From Cudoniella acicularis (lineage: Eukaryota; Ascomycota; Leotiomycetes; Helotiales; Helotiaceae), in NCBI GenBank assembly GCA_013054445.1, contig JAAMPI010001460.1, positions 1 through 14,250 of the forward strand: a stretch of DNA of 14,250 nt. The letters run 5' to 3'. Of this stretch, positions 8,305 to 14,250 are shown piece after piece. The position numbers and the translations under genes were made by a program. The notes under the pieces are model-generated. The model was not told the origin of the DNA and did not search any database. It saw nothing but the letters and a program-made list of their open reading frames with translations. Position 1 is the first letter of the stretch. Each line of letters begins with the position of its first letter.

Positions 8305-10168
8305 TTAAACAGAAGCTCCAGGTATCCGGCCGATGTCCTTTTCATTTTCGTGCAAATCCGCGGTGCTTTCAATAGGTAGGGGTCCAGCCTTCTCAATCTC
8401 TTCAGCCAATTGTCTTGATTTCTCGTTAGCAGCAGTGCCACCGATTATGGCACCTTCGCCATCAAAGTGCTTGGCGATTTCCTCGAGAGGGGTGTTTCGT
8501 GTTTCGATATAGAATTTATATATAATGAGGAGTTCGAAGAGGAGCCAGATATCATAGAAGATATAGTACTTCCATGTCAAGCTAGCTAAAGCGATGGGAT
8601 TTATGTACTGGTTGAAGAAGAGCGAAAGATCGATGGCCAAAAACATTACAGTCATGCCCTGCACTCTGTTAGTTTCCATTAAAAGACAGAAGTGTGATTT
8701 TGTTTAGCATACCTTCGCACGAATGTTATATGGCAAGATTTCAACGCCATATCCCACAAGCAGACCAGACCAAGCGGTGTTATAGAAGACATAATAGAGG
8801 AAGATCATGACAACGACGGCATTCGCGGATGCCTTCGATTGATGGATTTGCCATTGCGCCGAACATATCGTCCAAACCACGAAGCTGACAAACATTCCGG
8901 CTGTCGATGTCAAGAATAGCATTCGTCGGCCAAGTCGGTCGACGAGAAAACACATGCCAGTGGCAACAATAATGTTGGTGAATTGCAGGATTCCGTTTAT
9001 AAGTAATTGGAGGCTGGACTCTTCGATGCCTATCTGGTCTAGGACAGTATGGATGTAGTAGCTGAAGTCTGTCAGTTTGGGCTAAAGAACTGATATCTGG
9101 AGCAGCTTACCTGACAAGGCCATTTCCAGACCATTGAGAGAAGAATCCAAGTGAAATGAGGATAATCAAGCGATGGCGGTTACCAGGTTTTGACCAGAGA
9201 TCATTCCAGTTACCACCTTCAAGCTCTTGTTCAAGTTTCAAAGTCCCTCGGATTTCTTGATATTCTAGTTGCACTACTTCATCCAACTTATTTCCTGAGG
9301 CGTGCGCATCGGCAAGAATCCTCAAAGCTTTCTCATTTTTGCCTCGCGAAATCAGCCATCTGGGTGATTCTGGGACGAACCTGTAATCTGTTAGTTGACG
9401 AATAGGTGTATATCCGAATCCAGACGAACCAGATAAAAATCATTTGCAATGTGGACGGAAGAGCTTGGACAAGAGATGGGGCTCTCCAAGCCCAGTTTCC
9501 TCCAATTTTGCTCGTTCCTACGTTGAGTCAGTTTCAATATCTGAGAGTATATAAATCCATGAACAAGCACCTACCGAATGTAAGCCATGCGGCAACAAAA
9601 CTTCCCATATACCAGGTGGTATTGTAAATGGCAGTATAAATTGCGCGATGCTGAGGGTGCACGAGTTCCGTGATTAATAGAGGGGATGATCCATGGGCGA
9701 TGGCCACTCCGAATCCGATGAAAAATCGAGCGCTAACAAACATCGCGAAAGTGAACCCAAGACTCTGAAGCGCAACTCCACCGATCATGATTGAACACCC
9801 GACCATCACTCCGGTACGTCTACCAAGCATGTCGGCAGTATATGGTACAACAGGAAGCGCAACGAGAGACCCCACGGCCCATATACAATTCAAAAGGCCG
9901 AGTTGCGACGGTGATGGTGAGTTGTAGTCTAGGAAGCACATTAGCAGAGCACAAACCCGACGGCTCAGGTACACTTACAGTCCTGCCATTGCGGAAGACT
10001 CTGGAGGCCATTCATCATCGAACTGTCGTACCCATTTGTTGCAGACGTGAGAACGACAAACAGCAAACAAATGTATAACCCCCGCATTCCCTTCTGCTTA
10101 TACCAAGTCACGCGTGGAAACTCCTTCCCCGCCAACTCGAACGTCCCTTTGGTGTGTTGGAAATCCAT
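8305..10168 (-). CDS. MFS sugar transporter (fungal lactose-permease-like), 6 exons, 534 residues
   Basis: A 12-helix proton-coupled sugar porter of the plasma membrane; the substrate is not determinable, though the closest-looking group is annotated as lactose or hexose permeases. Exons on the minus strand are 10168-9979, 9928-9575, 9517-9430, 9380-9111, 9061-8713 and 8658-8305. The five introns are 49-57 bases with GT-AG ends, and all phases agree (1605 bases, 535 codons with the stop). The start at 10168 is the first ATG in frame, with A at -3 and G at +4. Signatures in order: AGKEFPRVTWY and TSATNGYDSSMMNG (helix 1), ADMLGRR at 95-101, NTTWYMGSFVAAWLTFG at 166-182, NWAWRAPS at 189-196, PESPRW at 214-219, QWSGNGLVSYY at 293-303, VDRLGRR at 341-347 and IETRNTPLEE at 468-477, the last in place of PETKGRTLEE. 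Length is typical for the family and nothing is missing, so it is likely functional. Confidence 0.92.
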
Positions 10169-10250
10169 AGTGAAGCAGCGTGCAAACAAACGTGGTCTCG
10201 AGGACTCGTCTTCGTCGTGGCGCTGGAAGTCGAAGTCAAAACCTGGAGAA

Positions 10251-10262
10251 GTACATATATGG
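10251..10262 (-). promoter_or_regulatory. Candidate TATA element of the sugar transporter
   Basis: Read on the minus strand, the segment CCATATATGTAC lies about 85-95 bases upstream of the transporter ATG, a plausible distance for a fungal TATA element. Short AT motifs are common, so this is a positional suggestion only. Confidence 0.25.
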
Positions 10263-10489
10263 GGTCCGCATGGTATTATACGAATGCTCCGTACGCGCTA
10301 TTCCGATCTTCAATCAATTGAGACTCGAATGCCTTATGCACAAAGCCTGCCCAGACACGCGGCAGTACGGACCGCTTAATATCAATCTCTCCTTATGGTG
10401 ACCGGACGCTGGTTGTCTTTCAGGGACGGCCAGTGAGGGCGAGGCACGGAGAAGGAGGGTCTTGTTAAGCCATGAATCAGCTCTCGAGC

Positions 10490-10700
10490 CAGTGCTTGCT
10501 GGCCCGGGGAAGAATCAACGGGGAAGGTCAAGCCAGGGCCTTTGGCCGGCTAAAGCTGTGGGCATTGGGCAAACGATCAGGAGCTTTGCAGACGGCGGCG
10601 GGCGGCGGGCTCATCCAGCCACGAGCCAGGTGACATCTGTCGGCCTCACTCGCCCATTTTCCCACGACCAGCGCCCCCCGGCCCGCCTGCTATAGGGGTC
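10490..10700. promoter_or_regulatory. GC-rich block with two CreA-type SYGGGG motifs upstream of the transporter
   Basis: The base composition rises sharply here compared with the AT-richer intergenic DNA to the left. CCGGGG occurs at 10504-10509, and its complement CCCCGG at 10676-10681, about 340 and 510 bases upstream of the transporter start. SYGGGG is the known binding core of the fungal carbon-catabolite repressor CreA/Cre1, which often controls sugar transporters. The motif carries little information in GC-rich DNA, so the link is inference. Confidence 0.25.
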
Positions 10701-10836
10701 CATGGCCTTTTTCCCAGAGAACTCCCACACTGGACAAGCCTGGCCACTCTGTACTTTACGCTGTGACGCTGCTGGTACCTGGCTCTCAGTGGGCTCTGCC
10801 CGCAAAACACAGGTATCGCCCGCCCACCGTTTGCGT

Positions 10837-11415
10837 TTAGATCTGCGTCTCCCTCGCCATCGATGCGATCAAAGCCGAGCAGAAGATGCCGGCTAAATCA
10901 AATCGCAAGGGTGCGATTCGGCCTGTATACTGCAATTCGACCATTTCCTGCACGTCGATACCGAGATAGGCTTGAGGACCGGGAGGGAGGTCGTATGTCC
11001 TGAAGTCGTTAGTAAAATTCTGTTCCCCTCGTGTGTTGATCCAATCCCGAGTCCAAGAATCACAGACTTTTTGGTCGCGCGACCAGTGGCATTGCTTCAT
11101 TTAAGCCTTCCAACCACATCCGAATGAAGCTCACAGGTGCCGTGGAATTTGTGCTCCCGATCGACCCAAAGCCATGATCTCAACCTTGGCAATATCGAGC
11201 TTTGTCAGGTTTGTATAAAACATACCCAATCCTCTCTCGAAAAATACGCACGGCGGAAAGAAGATCCTGGCCGATGAACCCCCGAGCTGCAAAGCTTCAA
11301 TAATCTCGGAAGATGCACGCCGTCGGTTCTCCTTGCTGGGAATTCGGTTAACGGCAAGGGTGGGAGCGCATGCCGTGAGGCTATCTCATAAGATGATGAG
11401 ACTGTCCAGTGTCAT
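10837..11415 (-). pseudogene. Possible eroded reading frame, family not recognised
   Basis: One minus-strand frame runs 193 codons from ATG at 11415 to a stop at 10837 with only three internal stops: TGA at 11386-11388, TGA at 11131-11133 and TAA at 11101-11103. The first segment encodes a protein-like stretch (IPSKENRRRASSEIIEALQ, then GLGMFYTNLTKLDIAKVEI) and the last segment contains DLPPGPQAYLGIDV. GTGAGC at the second stop could be a splice donor, but no intron I tried keeps the frame. I recognise no family. A stretch this poor in stops can occur by chance, so this is only a candidate relic. Confidence 0.2.
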
Positions 11416-13380
11416 TTCTCACGGAATCTACGAGTCCCCAGAACTGTGAATCTGTGAAAAGTTCCGCCGCGCGTCTATTCCCGTATGGTACCTCCATTTT
11501 CACCTTTATCTATGCCAGACGATGAGCTCATTCGTTGGATAGCCTACTCTCCTTATTCTAAGATCGTTTTCCCCCACTTATAGGTATGGCGAAAGGCCTG
11601 TTACGGCTCGGACACCAACAAGTCCGGGTTCTGCTATTCTCGGCGTCGGATGCTGACAAAACTTGTCCATGTACGGAGCAGGGTCCCGAGGACTCGGGTC
11701 AGTCATCGAGATGGATAAGCGGACTCACATCTTCTATTCTAAGACCCAACTCTACATGTTGTCATCTAAGCATGAGGCATACTTCACTTCAGATAACGTG
11801 GCGTACCATTTTCCAGCTCTTTTTATGTTTATGTTTCCTGGGTTCGCAGCAATCTACTTTCATAAGATATACAGAATCACAAGATGAGCTTAGGCACTTG
11901 AAGCTTTTTTTGTAATCCGCGATACTAGTCATTTTTCAATTTCTTCTCGTTCAACTCCTTATCAAGAAGATATCACCTCGAGGAGAGAATTCTCACGATT
12001 GGTTACCTGCTTGGACAAAGTTTGAGCAATGTTGGCACGGGTTATATCCCCGACGCCATCGTCTCCATGCGTGGAATCGTGGGAACCAACAGAATCATCG
12101 GCGCTACGACTCAGCGATTTCAATTGGCATCAGTTCTTATCCAAGGAAACTATAACTGTCACGTGGTACCTTCTAGGAGAAAACCATTGGGCGGAGGGCC
12201 GGGATAGCAAGGCTTTTCGGAGATGGCACGGCATACGGCTTAGGTATTTGTGATTTAAGCATAGTGGCTGGGCGCGAAGTTGACGATTCAAGGATCGAAT
12301 GCCTTGTGAAGGGAAGCCTGGGTGGATTCATTCGCCAGGAGTGTGGGCGTCGGATCCTGTGATGCAATGAGATTGTTGAAATGGGGATATTGGTCACTCC
12401 TGCACAAGTCTGATAGTGATTCATCGGGATCTCAGTAACCAAGTAGTTTGCTGTCTGTAATATTTTGAGAGAAACCGAGGTTCCTTGACCTGCCGCTCGC
12501 TATTCCCAACCTCTTCCGGTCAGTTCTGCCGGATCAATTGAAGTTGAGATTTCACTGTCACTCTACTTATCTCTATGACAACACTCACCGCCATGATCGC
12601 AAATAGAAGCAGCGCTTGGTTTCCAGGTCTCTTCCTTGTCCTCGAGGGCTGCTGAAGCGTCTATTTGAGATTAGTTCTTGACGCTCCATCAAAATTCAGA
12701 AGGCGAGTTGGATATCCACTCAACGCATGGCTCCCAAGGCTTTCAACGACACTGGTGATGGAAAGAAGGATGTTCGCGCCGTGACAAGGCCTCTTGTGAG
12801 GTCATCCATATAGAAAAAATACCATCATCAAACCACTGGGTTGATACAACAAAGATACAGGCATTCCGTGACCCATGATGGCGTTAAACTGTGAACAGCC
12901 ACACTGTTGGATGGAGGATGAGGTCTGCGGACAGAAGCCAGAGGAGAGAGTATCCCAAGATCCTTCTTGACCTATCTTCTTGACCTATCCCCATTCAACG
13001 GGGTTGGATGCTAAAGATAGAACGACAATTCCCCCACAACCGCGCGGACCAAGCTCTCTCCGCTCGCTGCCCTCCACATGGTGCGGCAGTCTCGATTGGC
13101 TCTTGAGGAGATGGCAGCCACTCAGATATCTCACTTGAGCCTCTTTCCTACGTCTCCCTTGGTGTTCTCGTGGCTGGCGGCTGGCATCGATCCCTGCTGC
13201 CATGCGAACCGCGCGGGATCTGCGAGAAAGACTTGGTCGCCTCCAACGAATGCACCGTAGAGATGAGAGCAATGGTGTCGCGCGCCTGAGTTCAAACGAG
13301 ATCAAGGTCAACAGCAGCACCGCGCGAAGAGTACGAGTACATAATGCGTAGGGAATCCTAAGACAAACTTTAGTATCCTT

Positions 13381-14250
13381 TCGAGAGTTTGCAGAGCAAG
13401 CCAACATTCACCCTCGTCCGAATCCCTCAATATTTTATCACCCAAACCTCGCCAAATTTGATTGTCTCCTGTTCCATCTTCCCAGCAGCACGGCACCCGG
13501 TTCACAGGCGCCTTAGCGCATCGTCAACGAAGGAACAGGCCCCCTCGCCGTCAGCTTCTCGAAGCCTCGAAGGGCTCTGCCGGACTCGCTCGTCACCTCC
13601 AGGCCAGCAGCACCCAATCAGCCCGCACACAGCGACCTTTGCCCCACCAGGCTGTCTGCTCCCTGTCTACTCCCTGGAGTCTCTTCGCGCCCAGCAGTGC
13701 CAGCTGTCCAAGAATAGGCTTCCCGGAGCCAATCACCAGTGCTGGCCTGCACCCACAAACGCGAATCACTGTTCAATCACAGCGCACACCGGTGCTGCTT
13801 GCTAGCCTGCCTCCCGAAGGGACGTATCAGCTTGGTTCCGACAGGGTTACAGCTGTGCAACGCTCTCTCGCTTGACATCACCAGCTCGCTCGCCGCTTTG
13901 TGCCCGCTGCCCCGACACGCTCCACCCAGCCCATCAGGCCTCTCACATCGCACTTCACCACTGCACCAGGCTCACCTCACCTCGACGGTCAACCCCCCTC
14001 CACAGACAGCTCAACAACAAAGTTGCTGCAAGCTGCATGCGGTGCAGCCTGCGTGTGTCCTGCATCGCCCAGCCCCAAGCGCCTTCCTCCAACGAGCGCT
14101 CTTCGACCCGCATAGCGCTGGCTGCTATATCGGTCCTGACAGGCCTGCCACACGGACGCGCTGACCTTTGCCCAGGGAAACAAGAAACAAAGCCTTGACG
14201 CTTCAAACCATCACATTATAATACTTCCCCTTCACCCAACACTCGTGGCT
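13381..14250 (+). promoter_or_regulatory. C-rich, stop-poor block, probably the promoter or long 5' leader of a gene beyond the right edge
   Basis: The plus strand becomes rich in C with few T-A dinucleotides, so long frames stay open in more than one register at once (13389-13805, 13462-13875, 13739-14164, 13872-14198). The predicted peptides are Ser/Pro/Ala/Arg-rich with no domain, as expected for composition rather than coding. CA- and CT-rich runs such as CTTCCCCTTCACCCAACACT near the right edge are typical of fungal transcription-start and leader regions, and an ATTATAATA motif lies at about 14215-14223. A real first exon cannot be excluded because the window ends here. Confidence 0.35.

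Larger units (their letters stand above)
10169..13380. other. Long gene-free stretch upstream of the sugar transporter
   Basis: After the probable transporter promoter this region shows no gene I can support. Frames at 10462-10695, 11586-11915, 12029-12253, 12173-12442 and 12985-13407 overlap one another in different frames, lack domains and lack consistent splice signals. A 13-base perfect tandem duplication sits at 12963-12988. No tRNA, rRNA or transposon ends were recognised. Confidence 0.5.

Noticed and set aside
9371..9384. GGTTCGTCCC on the minus strand, similar to a tRNA B box
   Set aside because: It falls at the start of a transporter exon and no cloverleaf can be formed around it.
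9791..10078. 95-codon plus-strand frame
   Set aside because: Antisense to exons 1 and 2 of the transporter.
10169..10189. Possible upstream start of the sugar transporter
   Set aside because: The in-frame extension begins with TTG, not ATG; ATG at 10168 has a good context and matches the family N-terminus.
12985..13407. 140-codon minus-strand frame rich in Arg and Ser
   Set aside because: Low-complexity translation without a domain, and no supporting splice or start context.
13462..13875. 137-codon plus-strand frame
   Set aside because: It overlaps other open frames in different registers in a C-rich block; compositional openness is more likely than coding, although a first exon cannot be fully excluded.

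Overview
The window looks like nuclear DNA of a filamentous ascomycete, most likely a leotiomycete (Helotiales-like). The reasons are short spliceosomal introns (49-62 bases) with GTRNGT-type donors and CTAAT-like branch sites, a 2EXR-domain gene (a family expanded in these fungi), a secreted type-B carboxylesterase, a fungal Shr3 and a lactose-permease-type MFS sugar transporter. This placement is inferred from gene content only. No bacterial, phage or CRISPR feature was seen.

Layout. 232-1566 (+) is a broken 2EXR-domain gene with two in-frame stops and frame changes. 1567-2769 has no gene but holds two decayed tandem-repeat arrays: a period of about 73 bases at 1595-1980 and a period of about 19 bases at 2210-2515. 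2770-4778 (-) is a three-exon secreted carboxylesterase of 631 residues. 4779-6317 has no recognisable gene. 6318-7034 (-) is a two-exon Shr3-type ER membrane chaperone of 222 residues. 7035-8304 is intergenic. 8305-10168 (-) is a six-exon MFS sugar transporter of 534 residues. 10169-14250 is about 4 kb without a convincing gene: first the likely promoter region of the transporter, with a GC-rich block, and at the far right a C-rich, stop-poor block that resembles the leader or promoter of a gene beyond the window.

The three intact genes share a strand but are separated by more than 1 kb each, so they are independent units and not an operon. Two have a loose nutritional link: Shr3 helps amino-acid permeases leave the ER, and the MFS protein should import a sugar. 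The esterase may act on extracellular esters. Nothing here makes a secondary-metabolite cluster or a defence system. The most notable observations are the stop-interrupted 2EXR gene, the two minisatellites next to it, an altered nucleophile elbow in the esterase, and a transporter intron bounded by an exact 8-base direct repeat. I did not find an undescribed system.
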